Assembly (NCBI GenBank): GCA_000495735.1
Contig: AYMD01000001.1
Coordinates: forward strand, 124,001 to 188,000
DNA: 64,000 nt
Direction: 5' to 3'
Origin: an uncultured Acidilobus sp. JCHS
GTDB lineage: Archaea; Thermoproteota; Thermoprotei_A; Sulfolobales; Acidilobaceae
Below are positions 1 through 7,954 of this stretch, piece by piece (position 1 is the first letter of the stretch; each line of letters starts with the position of its first letter). A model generated the notes under the pieces. It worked only from the letters and a program-made list of their open reading frames with translations. It had not been told where the DNA came from and did no database searches. Made by a program: the position numbers and the translations under genes.

Positions 1-221
1 ATCTTTATAACTTCTAGGCATCAGTCCGAGGCTTCAAGGCTTAAGGCCTTATAACTTGGCTGAACCTTTTCATATTGATAGAAAACCTTTTATATTAGTC
101 TGTGACAGATCCCACTGATGACCCCTCACCTGATGGGGGCGCTGCCCCAAGGGCGAGGGCGATGAGGCCCCTCAGCCCCCTGTAGATGGGGGCCCCGTGC
201 CGTTGGGCCCGACGGCCGCCC
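1..221. other. Intergenic stretch, no supported gene
   Basis: I see no convincing gene here. The first 100 bases are AT-rich and carry two near-copies of a short motif, AACCTTTTCATATT at 63-76 and AACCTTTTATATT at 84-96. The second could serve as a plus-strand TATA box, but the only ORF behind it is 16 codons from the ATG at about 116. A 63-codon minus-strand frame (95-286) is Arg/Pro/Gly-rich, resembles nothing I know, and overlaps the decayed transporter, so I leave it out. Confidence 0.4.
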
Positions 222-493
222 ATGATACCCACAGGCGCCGCTGGGGCTCTGTGGGCGAGGTGGAAGCCCCTAGGCGCAACGGACAAACATGAGCTGATGA
301 GGGCGAGCGCCTAGGGACAAACGGCTCCGTAGGGGCCCTGCTGGGAGGCTTCGTACTTCAGGGCAGCGGGCTCCTAGGAATGACGCCGCTCAAGGCCACC
401 ATGTGGACCTTCGCGGCCTTCGCAGTAATATCATCAATAATGCTTGTCATGTTGCCAAGAGGGCCTAAGGCACAACTAGCACGTCAGCCTTAG
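222..493 (+). pseudogene. Decayed MFS transporter, C-terminal remnant with a frameshift
   Basis: Two adjoining plus-strand frames together read like the last two membrane helices of a major facilitator superfamily transporter. Frame one (222-311) ends in ELMRASA. Inserting one C near 311 joins it to LGTNGSVGALLGGFVLQ in the second frame, which then runs as a hydrophobic helix (FAAFAVISSIMLVMLP) to the stop at 491-493. The loop Arg-Ala-Ser-Ala-Leu-Gly followed by a Gly-rich helix is typical of the MFS loop before helix 11. No upstream transporter body remains in the window, so this is a 5'-truncated and frameshifted relic. Its tail overlaps the convergent uspA gene by 29 bp. The MFS call is by eye. 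Confidence 0.5.
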
Positions 494-893
494 TGGACTT
501 GCCCGCCACCTTGTGGGTCACGCTGCCCAGGACAAGCCTTTCAAGCCTTGAGAGCCTCCTCCTGCCGAGGACTATGAGGTCGCAGCCGTTGACGTCAGCG
601 TAGCCGACTATGGTGTCGCCTGGGTCGCCGGTGAGGACGTCAAACCTGACCTTAAGCCCCTCGCCCTCAAGCCTAGAGGCGACCTCCGCGAGCTTCTTCC
701 TTGAGGACTCTATTATCAGCGAGAGGTTAACCGCGTCAGGCACTACTATCTCGCCGAACGCCATCGAGCTGGGAGGTATCACTGTTAGGAGGCAGAGCTC
801 GCTGCTGAACGCCTTAGCCAGCTCAACGGCCTTCCTGAGCGCCTTCTCGCCGCCCTCGCTGCCGTCATAGCCCACAAGGATCCTCTTGTACAA
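465..893 (-). CDS. Universal stress protein, UspA family
   Basis: This is a small soluble nucleotide-binding protein of the UspA fold. I start it at the TTG at 893, which gives LYKRILVGYDGSEGG, the usual UspA opening (beta strand, then the Asp of the nucleotide site). The 19 codons upstream to the ATG at 950 do not look like UspA. The C-terminal part holds DLIVLGRRR and LGSVTHKVAGKS, the family's G-2x-G-9x-G(S/T) ATP-binding loop with some variation. Length (142 residues) is normal for a single-domain UspA. Archaeal UspA proteins bind ATP or act in unknown stress responses, so the partner and trigger cannot be read from the sequence. It lies upstream of nothing obvious and runs toward the decayed transporter. 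Confidence 0.85.
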   Translation of the reverse strand: MYKRILVGYDGSEGGEKALRKAVELAKAFSSELCLLTVIPPSSMAFGEIVVPDAVNLSLIIESSRKKLAEVASRLEGEGLKVRFDVLTGDPGDTIVGYADVNGCDLIVLGRRRLSRLERLVLGSVTHKVAGKSTKADVLVVP

Positions 894-1077
894 GGAGACC
901 CCGCTTCTAATATCACAAGGAGATTTTATAAATGTTAGCGGTAGCGTCATAAGTGGCCCGATGAAGAGCGCTGCAAGCGCGACGCAGTGAGCGAGGCCTG
1001 TGTTGCAGAGGGCATTGCCGATGAGGACGTCGATAGGCCTGAGCGCAGCTGTGAGGAAGCTGTCCCCGGCTGAGGTG

Positions 1078-1668
1078 CTAAATCGATGTCCTGATGAGGC
1101 TCACGGCGAACCCAGCCAGGATGAGGCTCATGAACTTGTCAATTAGCAGGCTCCCGTGCCTGCCCAGGACCCTCAGGAGCCTCTCGCCTAGGTAAAGTAT
1201 AACGTAGGCTATCACGGCATTGACGGCTATGCTTATCAACGCTATAGGGTACCCGTAAATGTACCTGAAGTACAGGGCAGTTGATATGCTGCCAGGCCCA
1301 GCCAAGAGGGGCGTAGCGAGCGGCACTATGGCTTGCCTCTCTACCTCCTCAGGAGCCCTTGGAGCCCCTATCTCTATATCGAAGAGGCTGGACACGGCAT
1401 AGACGAGCAGTATCACGCCAGCTGCTATCCTGAAGTCGTTGAGGGTCACGCCAAGGAGCTTAAGCATATAGTCACCTACTATAACGAAGGCCAGCAGCAT
1501 GAATACCGCCGCCTCAATAAGCGTCCTCAGGAACCCCGGCCTCCTCTCGCGAGGGAGCCGCTGAACAGTAGTCACGTAGAACGGCACCACAGCGAAGGGG
1601 TCAAGAACCACGAACAGCGTTACTATGGCTTCCCCAAGCCCCACCAGCGAGAACTGATAGGTGGTCAA
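1078..1668 (-). CDS. MarC family integral membrane protein
   Basis: A membrane protein of 196 residues with about six hydrophobic helices, matching the MarC/UPF0056 family in length. The N-terminal half carries the family signature around VVLDPFAVVPFYV (residues 20-32), and a second half repeats the fold (ATPLLAGPGSISTALYF near 117-133). The function of the family is not established. It was named for a supposed role in multiple antibiotic resistance that was later disputed. The start is a TTG just seven bases after the stop of the minus-strand gene at 1675-2112, so the two probably form an operon. Confidence 0.85.
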   Translation of the reverse strand: MTTYQFSLVGLGEAIVTLFVVLDPFAVVPFYVTTVQRLPRERRPGFLRTLIEAAVFMLLAFVIVGDYMLKLLGVTLNDFRIAAGVILLVYAVSSLFDIEIGAPRAPEEVERQAIVPLATPLLAGPGSISTALYFRYIYGYPIALISIAVNAVIAYVILYLGERLLRVLGRHGSLLIDKFMSLILAGFAVSLIRTSI

Positions 1669-1674
1669 GCCCTG

Positions 1675-2112
1675 TTAGCCCTCTCCTTCCTCCCTGATGC
1701 CCTCAGGGGCCTCCTTCTCTATGGTTATGTCCTGGGCCTCAGCCTCCAGCTCCGTCTTAAGGTCCTCGTTGATATAGGGTGCAAGAAGGTAGACCTTGTA
1801 CTCTACGTACTTGTCCTCGCTCACCATCTTATTTTCGAAGCTGATGGTGTAAATGGGGAACCTCGCAATGGCCTTGTCCTTGGTTCTGCTCAGGGACCCA
1901 ATGGACCTCAGGGCGTCAACGAGCTCAGGCTTGAGGGGCAGGGGCAGCTCAAGCTCCCTTTCATCCTTCAGGACTATGAAGTCGCTGGTCTCAGGGTTCC
2001 ACTCGTTCAGGGCCTCAAGGGCCTTGCCCTTTACTACGTCCTTTAGCTCCCCCTCGACGACCTCGTCCCTGACCACCTTCCCCCTCTCTGCCCTTATCAC
2101 CAGCACCTTCAA
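1675..2112 (-). CDS. Hypothetical protein, acidic, alpha/beta
   Basis: I do not recognise this 145-residue protein. It starts with a beta-strand-like stretch (MKVLVIRAERGKVV), is rich in Lys and Glu, has no membrane segment or cysteine, and ends in an acidic tail (EEGEG). Codon use matches its neighbours, and the frame stays open in a well-spaced divergent position, so I take it as a real gene. It probably shares an operon with marC seven bases downstream. Its start is a TTG at 2112. The 74 bp between it and the divergent exporter gene would hold both promoters. Confidence 0.6.
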   Translation of the reverse strand: MKVLVIRAERGKVVRDEVVEGELKDVVKGKALEALNEWNPETSDFIVLKDERELELPLPLKPELVDALRSIGSLSRTKDKAIARFPIYTISFENKMVSEDKYVEYKVYLLAPYINEDLKTELEAEAQDITIEKEAPEGIREEGEG

Positions 2113-2186
2113 GGGCCGCTTACCGCGGGATCAACTAAGGGCTCGGCTTAAAAGGTATCACCGGGCTGCAGTGCAAGGCAGGCTCT

Positions 2187-3026
2187 ATGTCAGGCTCTTA
2201 CAGGGGCTACGCCGCGGTAACGGCGACCGTGCTCATATGGGGCTCGGCCTACCCACTCATATACATAGCCGAGAGGTTCATATCACCAGTGGCCCTAACA
2301 GCGCTCAGGGCGGCCATCGGAGGGGCGTTCCTAGCAGCCGTCTATAGGCGCTTTCAGGTGGGCTGGAGGGAGCTCATAGGTGGCGTCATCAATATAGCTG
2401 GCGTGGTCTCGCTCCTGAACCTAGCGGTAATAATGGTCCCTAACCCGTCAATAGCGGCCGTGCTCATCTACACGCAGCCCCTCTTTACAGCCCTCATGAC
2501 GCCCTTCGCGCTAGGCAGGAGGGTTACGGTGCTTCAGTACGCAGGCGTCGCGGTGGGGGCCGCGGGGGTAGTTGTCATGGCGCTCGAGGGCCTGAAACCC
2601 TCATATCTCACAGGGATGGCCATAGGGCTGGCCGCAGGACTTGTATGGGCCATTGGAACCGTTTACTATGAAAAGTACCTGGCCAGGGGAGACGTGCCAG
2701 GGGAGACGGCGTTCATGACGCTCTCAGCCACACCGTTTGTGTTAGCCCTGTGGCCCCTGGGGATGAGGTTCATAGTCACGCCTTTCTCTGTTGCCATAGG
2801 CCTCTACATGGCTATAGTTGTACAGGGCCTCGGCTGGCTCCTCTGGTTCATAGCTGTGACAGAGCTGGGAGGCGTTAGGGCCGGTGCCCTCTTAATGTTG
2901 ACGCCCGTCGCCGCTGTAGCCTTCACGCTCCTCCTTCTCCACAGGTCGCTCACAGCGTCACAGTCTTTAGGGGCAGCGCTGGCCATCCTAGGATCAGGCC
3001 TGGTACAGGTTGGCGGCGTCATCTAA
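2187..3026 (+). CDS. EamA/DMT family transporter
   Basis: A 279-residue membrane protein of the drug/metabolite transporter superfamily. It has about ten hydrophobic helices arranged as two EamA repeats. The first opens with VLIWGSAYPLIYIAERFISP (residues 15-34), the typical W-G-x-x-(Y/F) helix 1, and the second starts near residue 135 with AAGLVWAIGTVYYEKYL. Members export amino acids, nucleotides or other metabolites; the substrate cannot be told here. The start is ATG at 2187. The 3' end overlaps the downstream phosphatase ORF by 17 bp, so the two genes are probably co-transcribed. Confidence 0.85.
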   Translation: MSGSYRGYAAVTATVLIWGSAYPLIYIAERFISPVALTALRAAIGGAFLAAVYRRFQVGWRELIGGVINIAGVVSLLNLAVIMVPNPSIAAVLIYTQPLFTALMTPFALGRRVTVLQYAGVAVGAAGVVVMALEGLKPSYLTGMAIGLAAGLVWAIGTVYYEKYLARGDVPGETAFMTLSATPFVLALWPLGMRFIVTPFSVAIGLYMAIVVQGLGWLLWFIAVTELGGVRAGALLMLTPVAAVAFTLLLLHRSLTASQSLGAALAILGSGLVQVGGVI

Positions 3027-3702
3027 GCAGACAAGAGGTCTCACGTTATTCATAGCCTTAACTGTGCTCTTGGCCCTGGTCATAACCCTTGAGGTCCTGA
3101 GGTATGTTGACGGCCTGCAGGGGGTGAACGTCTACGTGCTCAACGCGCTTCCATACGCAAGGACGCCAGCTATGGAGGTGTTGTCAGGGAGCGCGAGCCT
3201 TGAGGCCTTCGCGCTCCTGGCCTTGATCATCTATGTTATGGACGCCTCTTTAGACAGAGGCATCTCCGAACCCGTGGCCTCCTTCATAGTGGCGCTGATA
3301 CTCTCAATGATATTGACGGCGCTGATCAAGGCCTACGTGGCGGCCCCAAGGCCTCACGAGCCTTCAGCCTACTTTGGGCTCCTCGGCAACCTCATCAACT
3401 CAGACTACTTCGCCTTCCCCTCAGGCCACACGGTCAGGGTAACCGTTTTGTCATACTACGTTCTGTCGGTCTTCCCCCAAAGCAGGCGAAAGAAGGTCTC
3501 ATACTTGGTGTTGATATATGCAGGCGCAGTCATGGTGTCAAGGCTGCTCCTCCAGGTACACTGGCTCAGCGACATAATCGGAGGCATCATAGTGGGGCTG
3601 TGGTCAAGCTACGTGACGGAGGGCTTAGGCAGGCCGGCGTGGAGGTTCATATACGATGAAACCCTCGGGAGGGTTCCCTTCCTAAGGATTAAGGCACATT
3701 GA
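3010..3702 (+). CDS. Membrane PAP2-family phosphatase
   Basis: A type 2 phosphatidic-acid phosphatase of 230 residues with five to six hydrophobic segments. All three catalytic motifs are present: KAYVAAPRP (Lys107, Arg114), FPSGH (136-140) with the catalytic His140, and SRLLLQVHWLSD (177-188) with the second His184 and Asp188. Enzymes of this type remove phosphate from lipid or polyprenyl phosphates on the outer membrane face. In archaea a role in recycling dolichyl phosphate is plausible but not shown. The TTG start at 3010 lies inside the end of the EamA gene; a later start near residue 10 is possible because the first helix begins there. Confidence 0.85.
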   Translation: MAASSKQTRGLTLFIALTVLLALVITLEVLRYVDGLQGVNVYVLNALPYARTPAMEVLSGSASLEAFALLALIIYVMDASLDRGISEPVASFIVALILSMILTALIKAYVAAPRPHEPSAYFGLLGNLINSDYFAFPSGHTVRVTVLSYYVLSVFPQSRRKKVSYLVLIYAGAVMVSRLLLQVHWLSDIIGGIIVGLWSSYVTEGLGRPAWRFIYDETLGRVPFLRIKAH

Positions 3703-3825
3703 TGGAAGGGCCTTCGTTGGGACCCTCCGCAGGCCCCTAGTTAAGCTTTGATCAAGGACCTACTATTATGTTTGGGTCTAAAGACACATTTACCCTCCAT
3801 AGCCCTTCAGCTCCTGGCGAGAGCC

Positions 3826-5022
3826 GTGGTCTTCCCCTTCAAGAGCGTAGAGGACTTCAAGATAGAGATCACGCCTGAGCACGAGCTCTTCAGGAAGGCA
3901 GTAAGGGAGTTCGTCGAGAAGAACGTCATGCCTCGCTGGAGGGAGATAGAGGAGACTAACAGGATCCCGCCTGAGATTATGAAGGGCCTCGTTGAGCAGG
4001 GCCTGACAGGCGTAGGCATACCTGAGGAATATGGAGGCCAGGGCGGAGGACAGCTGATGACAGCTATGGCAATGGAGGAGATAGCTAGGGCTGTCCCGTC
4101 CCTTGCGGTCACCATTGGCGTGAACCACCTCTTCGCTGTACCCATCCTGCTGTTCGGCAGTGAGGACCTGAAGAAGAAGTACGTGACCCCCATAGCCAGG
4201 GGCGAGAAGAGGGGCGCTCACGCTAACACGGAGCCGAGCGGCGGCAGCGACGTAGCTGGGATCCAGAGCCGCGCCGAGAAGGTGAACGACCACTACGTGA
4301 TAAACGCCAGGAAGGTCTTTATAAGTGGGGCCGGCGAGGCCGACTACTTCATTGTGTCTGCAAGGACTAGCCCCCCGCAGCCCAACAAGAGGTGGTGGGG
4401 CATAACGGCCTTCGTCGTCGAGAGGGACTGGCCTGGCGTCAAGGTGGGGCAGCAGTTCAGGGTCATAGGCATGAGGGGCGAGCAGCCATACGAGGTGATC
4501 CTGGACAACGTTAAGGTGCCCGCTGAGAACGTCGTTGGGAAGGAGAACGAGGGGTTCAAGGTCGTAGTTACGACCTACGACTACACCAGGATAGGCATAG
4601 CCGCCCAGGCCGTCGGTATAGCCCAGGCAGCGTTCGAGAAGGCCCTGAACTACGCCCTGCAGCGCGAGCTCTTCGGCCAGAGGCTCATAGAGTTCGAGAT
4701 GATAATAGAGAAGCTGGCTGACATGTACATAAGGCTCGAGGCCTCGAGGCTCCTGACGTACTGGGCCGCCTCGCTGGCTGACGCCCGCAGGCCTGAGTTC
4801 ACGACTGCGGCCAGCCTCGCCAAGACTTTCGCCACGGAGAGCGCTGAGTGGATATCGAGGCAGGCGATCCAGATACATGGGGGCTACGGGGTAGACTTTG
4901 AGACGGGCCTCGAGAGGTACCTGAGGGACGCAGTGATAACGACCATATACGAGGGAACCAACGAGATCCAGAGGCTCACGATAGTCAGGGAGCTCGTGAG
5001 GCAGGCCTTCGGAATTAGGTAG
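3826..5022 (+). CDS. Acyl-CoA dehydrogenase
   Basis: An FAD flavoenzyme of about 398 residues that makes the 2,3-double bond in acyl-CoA during beta-oxidation and passes electrons to an electron-transfer flavoprotein. Order of parts: N-terminal helical domain (ITPEHELFRKAVREF), middle beta domain with the substrate/FAD signature GAHANTEPSGGSDVAG, and the C-terminal helical domain with QIHGGYGV and the closing YEGTNEIQRL motif. I place the start at the GTG at 3826 (VVFPFKSVEDF). The 26 codons before it, from a TTG at 3748, are unlike the family and overlap a TATA-like stretch. No ETF genes lie beside it; the HdrD-like protein near 24.4 kb could be a downstream electron carrier. Confidence 0.92.
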   Translation: MVFPFKSVEDFKIEITPEHELFRKAVREFVEKNVMPRWREIEETNRIPPEIMKGLVEQGLTGVGIPEEYGGQGGGQLMTAMAMEEIARAVPSLAVTIGVNHLFAVPILLFGSEDLKKKYVTPIARGEKRGAHANTEPSGGSDVAGIQSRAEKVNDHYVINARKVFISGAGEADYFIVSARTSPPQPNKRWWGITAFVVERDWPGVKVGQQFRVIGMRGEQPYEVILDNVKVPAENVVGKENEGFKVVVTTYDYTRIGIAAQAVGIAQAAFEKALNYALQRELFGQRLIEFEMIIEKLADMYIRLEASRLLTYWAASLADARRPEFTTAASLAKTFATESAEWISRQAIQIHGGYGVDFETGLERYLRDAVITTIYEGTNEIQRLTIVRELVRQAFGIR

Positions 5023-5755
5023 AGGGCCCCCTGTTCTCCTTAAGTGATAGCACTTGCCTCAGGACTTTCTTTGGAACCTTAAACACCTCTGAGGCTATCT
5101 TGGCTACGTACTCGTCGCTGGGCATGGTTACCTTGCCCCTCCCAAGCTGAAGCGCTGTCGCGTGCTTGAGGGCCTCCTTAGTCACCCTGTCCTTCACCTC
5201 GCCCTGCTCTATAGCCAGCGCCAGCCTGAACGCCGAGTAGAACTTCAGGAACCTGTTAACGTCCTCAGCCCTCTCAGGGAAGGCAGCGCCTATCGCGTCG
5301 CCCAGCCTCTTAACCACGTCTTCCCCTGCGAAGCCCAGGTAGAACTTGGTCATGGCTAGCCTCATAATCCTGGCGACGGTGTTGCCGTCAACGTCGCCCA
5401 GCATGGCGAGCGCCTTGTCCCTGGCCCTGGCCGGCTCGTCGTTGAGCAGCACATCAATGGCTCTCTCCAACTTCATCTCGAGCTGGAACACGGCCTCAAA
5501 GAGCTCCGGGTACTGCTCGTCCAGGCCCATGCCGTACTTGCCCACTATGTAGAGGCTCGTCAGCTCCTTATCATAGAGGTCTGCGGGCTCAGCCGTGCCC
5601 TTTATCGGCGATATTGACAGCTTTAAGTACTCGCTCCTCAACACTTCAACGGCCCTCTCCCTGCTGACCTTCTCGCCTGACTCCCACGCCGATATCAGCT
5701 CGTTCCAGACGCCTACGAGGGCCTCAGCCCTGTACTTGGCGCTCCTGCTGGACGT
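5015..5755 (-). CDS. DUF2192 family protein (crenarchaeal), start codon unclear
   Basis: A soluble, mostly helical protein of unknown function found in Crenarchaeota. The core holds ISPIKGTAEPADLYDKE and SLYIVGKYGMGLDE, which I recognise as DUF2192. The first GTG in frame is at 5644, but the same frame continues upstream with YRAEALVGVWNELISAWESG and RERAVEVL, which reads as the normal family N-terminus. No ATG, GTG or TTG exists in that part. A GGAGG at 5760-5764 sits four bases before an ACG at 5753-5755, and a TATA-like TTTACCTAAAAAG lies further up. I give the extended gene; the safe minimum is 5015-5644. The 3' end overlaps the convergent acyl-CoA dehydrogenase by 8 bp. Confidence 0.7.
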   Translation of the reverse strand, partial: TSSRSAKYRAEALVGVWNELISAWESGEKVSRERAVEVLRSEYLKLSISPIKGTAEPADLYDKELTSLYIVGKYGMGLDEQYPELFEAVFQLEMKLERAIDVLLNDEPARARDKALAMLGDVDGNTVARIMRLAMTKFYLGFAGEDVVKRLGDAIGAAFPERAEDVNRFLKFYSAFRLALAIEQGEVKDRVTKEALKHATALQLGRGKVTMPSDEYVAKIASEVFKVPKKVLRQVLSLKENRGPST

Positions 5756-5802
5756 AGGGCCTCCCTGAGTGGGACAGAGGCTTTTTAGGTAAATAGGCCT
5801 TG

Positions 5803-6000
5803 ATGGTATTGGGAGAGTTGACTAAGGGCTGGAGGCTCAGGTCAGGGCCGGTCCCCTGCAGGTCCGTTGAGGAGTGCCTTAGGGCGTGCGAGGAGGGGAA
5901 GGCAGTAGAGGTGGACCCTGAGGTGCTCCTGAAGATAGCTGAAAAGGCCCCCCGGCCCTGCATAGCCTTAGTGAGGGCCGAGAGAGTTGGGACTGCTTGA
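5803..6000 (+). CDS. Small hypothetical protein
   Basis: A 65-residue acidic protein that I do not recognise. It has two Cys in VPCRSVEECLRACEEG and a short C-terminal strand-like segment (PCIALVRAERVG). The ATG at 5803 follows a TATA-like TTTTTAGGTAAATAG by about 25 bases, as expected for leaderless transcription, and the stop lies 14 bp inside the next gene. It therefore looks like the first gene of an operon with the SpoIIM-like gene, the membrane-anchored protein and ribB-ribC. It diverges from the DUF2192 gene and shares its promoter region. Confidence 0.55.
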   Translation: MVLGELTKGWRLRSGPVPCRSVEECLRACEEGKAVEVDPEVLLKIAEKAPRPCIALVRAERVGTA

Positions 6001-6601
6001 CGACGCGGTCCTAGAGATCGCCTCGAACAGGAGCTTAAGGCTCACGTGGTACCTGCTTATAGTGGTCTTCGGGGTGTCCGCTGTCCTGGTTGCGGTCTTC
6101 TATAATAGCTTACAGTCGTCAGTGCTGGGCAGCTACATGGCGAACGAGACCCAGCAGATAAAGGAAGTGGCAGGATACTTCAGCAACTCCAGCAGCCTCT
6201 ACGCCCTGTTGCCGGTCATAATCTACGCCAACAATTCTCTGAAAGACGTCATCATGTACGCGCTGCTAATAGTTCTGGTGTTTCCTCCCCTCGCCCTCAT
6301 CATTAATGGTGGTCTCGTGGGCTACGTGAGCATGCTGACTTTACCTATATACGGCAACTCGCTCGTGGTGTTTTACTACCTTGTCCCCCACGGCGTAATT
6401 GAGATACCGGCGTTCTCGCTGACGGCCGCCTCAATAGTACTGGTCAGGAGGGGCGTGGGCACCATGTATTACAGGGCTTTTCAACTCCTCATCCTCTCAC
6501 TTGCGCTGCTAATAGTTGCTGCCATTGTTGAGAGCACCGTGACCCCTGGGGCTGCCTACCTAGTAAGGCTGCTCACGAACCAATCAGCAGGTGCCCCCTA
6601 G
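5987..6601 (+). CDS. SpoIIM-like (stage II sporulation protein M / DUF95) membrane protein
   Basis: A 204-residue integral membrane protein with about five helices. The features of the SpoIIM/DUF95 family are visible: an N-terminal helix after RLTWYLLIVVFGVSAV, an extracytoplasmic loop with NNSLKDVIMYALLIVLVFPP, and the conserved PHGVIEIPAF near residue 134. In bacteria SpoIIM helps peptidoglycan remodelling, but archaeal homologues have no such substrate and their role is unknown. It starts at a TTG inside the small upstream gene and its stop overlaps the next start by one base (TAGTG), which indicates tight co-translation. Confidence 0.75.
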   Translation: MGLLDDAVLEIASNRSLRLTWYLLIVVFGVSAVLVAVFYNSLQSSVLGSYMANETQQIKEVAGYFSNSSSLYALLPVIIYANNSLKDVIMYALLIVLVFPPLALIINGGLVGYVSMLTLPIYGNSLVVFYYLVPHGVIEIPAFSLTAASIVLVRRGVGTMYYRAFQLLILSLALLIVAAIVESTVTPGAAYLVRLLTNQSAGAP

Positions 6602-7290
6602 TGTACCTAGCCGCCCTGCTGCTGACGCTGACCCTGCTGGCGCAAGGTACGACTGTACACGTAGTTAACGGCACTGTAGTTTACCTTCCTGGGGGCCCCG
6701 TAGTAGTAATGTACCCTGTTAGCCAGAAGGTAGCGACCTTCAACGCGACGCAGGGCGAGTGGGCGTTCAGGGTCTATGAGGAGGGCCCTATGATAATAAC
6801 GCTGGCCTCCAGCAACGTAGGCGGTGAGCTCAGGAGGGTATGGTATACACCCTTTGAGGGGGGCTATACGGCCTCGGTTGAGGTCTGCGTTAACGCGACC
6901 CAGGCCCCTAACCTTACGGGGCTCTGGGAGGGAATGAACGGAGTTCAGGGCGTCCCGGGGCTTTCTGTGCTCATAAAGTCATCACCTGCCCCCTGCGGTG
7001 AGGACCTGTTGATTCAGGGCAACAGCACGATGTTCTCATACCTAACCTACTTCAATCAGTACTCCTGGACGACCTTTGAGCTCAGCGGGGGGAACTGGAC
7101 CCTTGCGGTCATACTGGGGGAGGTCAGCAACCAGACCACAGAGACTACCCTTCCTTCTCTGACAATATTGACCCAGCAACATAGGTTAACGATGGGTCCT
7201 GACGTGATCAGGTACGTTCCGTTAATAATTTCTGCGGCAGCTCTGGCCCTCGCCGCGGTGGCAGAGCGTGCCAATAGAGGAGGCCATTGA
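6601..7290 (+). CDS. Surface protein with signal peptide and C-terminal membrane anchor, unknown function
   Basis: A 229-residue secreted-type protein. The first 15 residues (MYLAALLLTLTLLAQ) look like a signal peptide, the body is beta-rich with many N-x-S/T glycosylation sequons (NGT, NAT, NLT, NST, NWT, NQT), and residues 204-222 form one hydrophobic anchor followed by a basic tail (ERANRG). Two cysteines (VCVNAT and APCGED) could form a disulfide. I do not recognise the domain. The gene sits between the SpoIIM-like gene and ribB and overlaps both, so it probably works with the SpoIIM-like membrane protein rather than in riboflavin synthesis. Confidence 0.6.
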   Translation: MYLAALLLTLTLLAQGTTVHVVNGTVVYLPGGPVVVMYPVSQKVATFNATQGEWAFRVYEEGPMIITLASSNVGGELRRVWYTPFEGGYTASVEVCVNATQAPNLTGLWEGMNGVQGVPGLSVLIKSSPAPCGEDLLIQGNSTMFSYLTYFNQYSWTTFELSGGNWTLAVILGEVSNQTTETTLPSLTILTQQHRLTMGPDVIRYVPLIISAAALALAAVAERANRGGH

Positions 7291-7954
7291 GAGCCTGAGG
7301 AACCGGAGGCCTGTGCTCATATATGACTCGGGCTCGAGGGAGTCAGAGGTAGACCTAATCTACCACGCTTCCTCAGTGACCCCCGACGTCATATATACCC
7401 TGAGGACGAGGGCAGGCGGCCTCATATGCTTCGCGACCAGGTGGTCCATAGCCAGCGGCCTTGGCCTGGTCTGGGGTGACGAGCTGATAGCGAGCGTGCC
7501 CGAGCTCAGGCCCCTCGCCATGAGGAGGCTCGGCTATGGTGACAGGCCGGCCTTCACAATATGGGTTAATCACATGTCTGTGAGAACCGGGATAAGCGAC
7601 GAGGACAGGGCCAAGACCGCGAGGGAGCTCTACAATGTGGTCTCCATTTACTTGAGCGGGGACAGGGAGGGAGCCAGGAGGAAGTTCAGGGAGGAGTTCC
7701 AGGCGCCTGGCCACGTGCCAATACTGGCCTCGAGGGGGCTCAAGGCCAGGAGGGGCCACACAGAGCTCAGCATGGCCCTGGCCTCGCTGGCGGGCCTTGA
7801 GCCTGCTGTCGTCTTTGCCGAGATGCTCGACTACGGGAGGTCCCTAAGCCTTGAAAAGGCCAGGGAGCTGTCGAAGGGCTGGGGGGTACCCCTCGTAAGC
7901 GGGGATGAGATAATTGAGGCCTGCAGGGGAAACGAAGTGTGTTGGAGTGATTGA
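7268..7954 (+). CDS. ribB: 3,4-dihydroxy-2-butanone-4-phosphate synthase
   Basis: RibB turns ribulose 5-phosphate into the four-carbon precursor of riboflavin plus formate, in the cytoplasm. The N-terminal acidic site reads YDSGSRESEVDLIYHA (bacterial consensus D-D-x-x-R-E-x-E-x-D), followed by GGLICFAT. The GHVPILASRGLKARRGHTE segment near residues 142-160 supplies the conserved catalytic His and Arg residues, with the expected TELSMALASLAGLEPA helix behind it. At 228 residues it is the single-domain archaeal form, not a RibAB fusion. The start is a GTG at 7268 within the end of the preceding gene. It overlaps the downstream ribC by 41 bp. Confidence 0.9.
   Translation: MPIEEAIESLRNRRPVLIYDSGSRESEVDLIYHASSVTPDVIYTLRTRAGGLICFATRWSIASGLGLVWGDELIASVPELRPLAMRRLGYGDRPAFTIWVNHMSVRTGISDEDRAKTARELYNVVSIYLSGDREGARRKFREEFQAPGHVPILASRGLKARRGHTELSMALASLAGLEPAVVFAEMLDYGRSLSLEKARELSKGWGVPLVSGDEIIEACRGNEVCWSD

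Noticed and set aside
95-286. Minus-strand ORF of 63 codons
   Set aside because: Arg/Pro/Gly-rich, no recognisable pattern, no promoter, and overlaps the decayed transporter.
951-1077. Minus-strand frame upstream of uspA resembling a membrane segment (LIGNALCNTGLAHCVALAAL)
   Set aside because: It continues into the marC gene in another frame and has no start or family pattern, so it is probably chance hydrophobicity.
3790-4878. Long minus-strand ORF opposite the acyl-CoA dehydrogenase gene
   Set aside because: High G+C genes here often leave long open frames on the other strand. The translation is Leu/Pro/His-rich and unlike any family.
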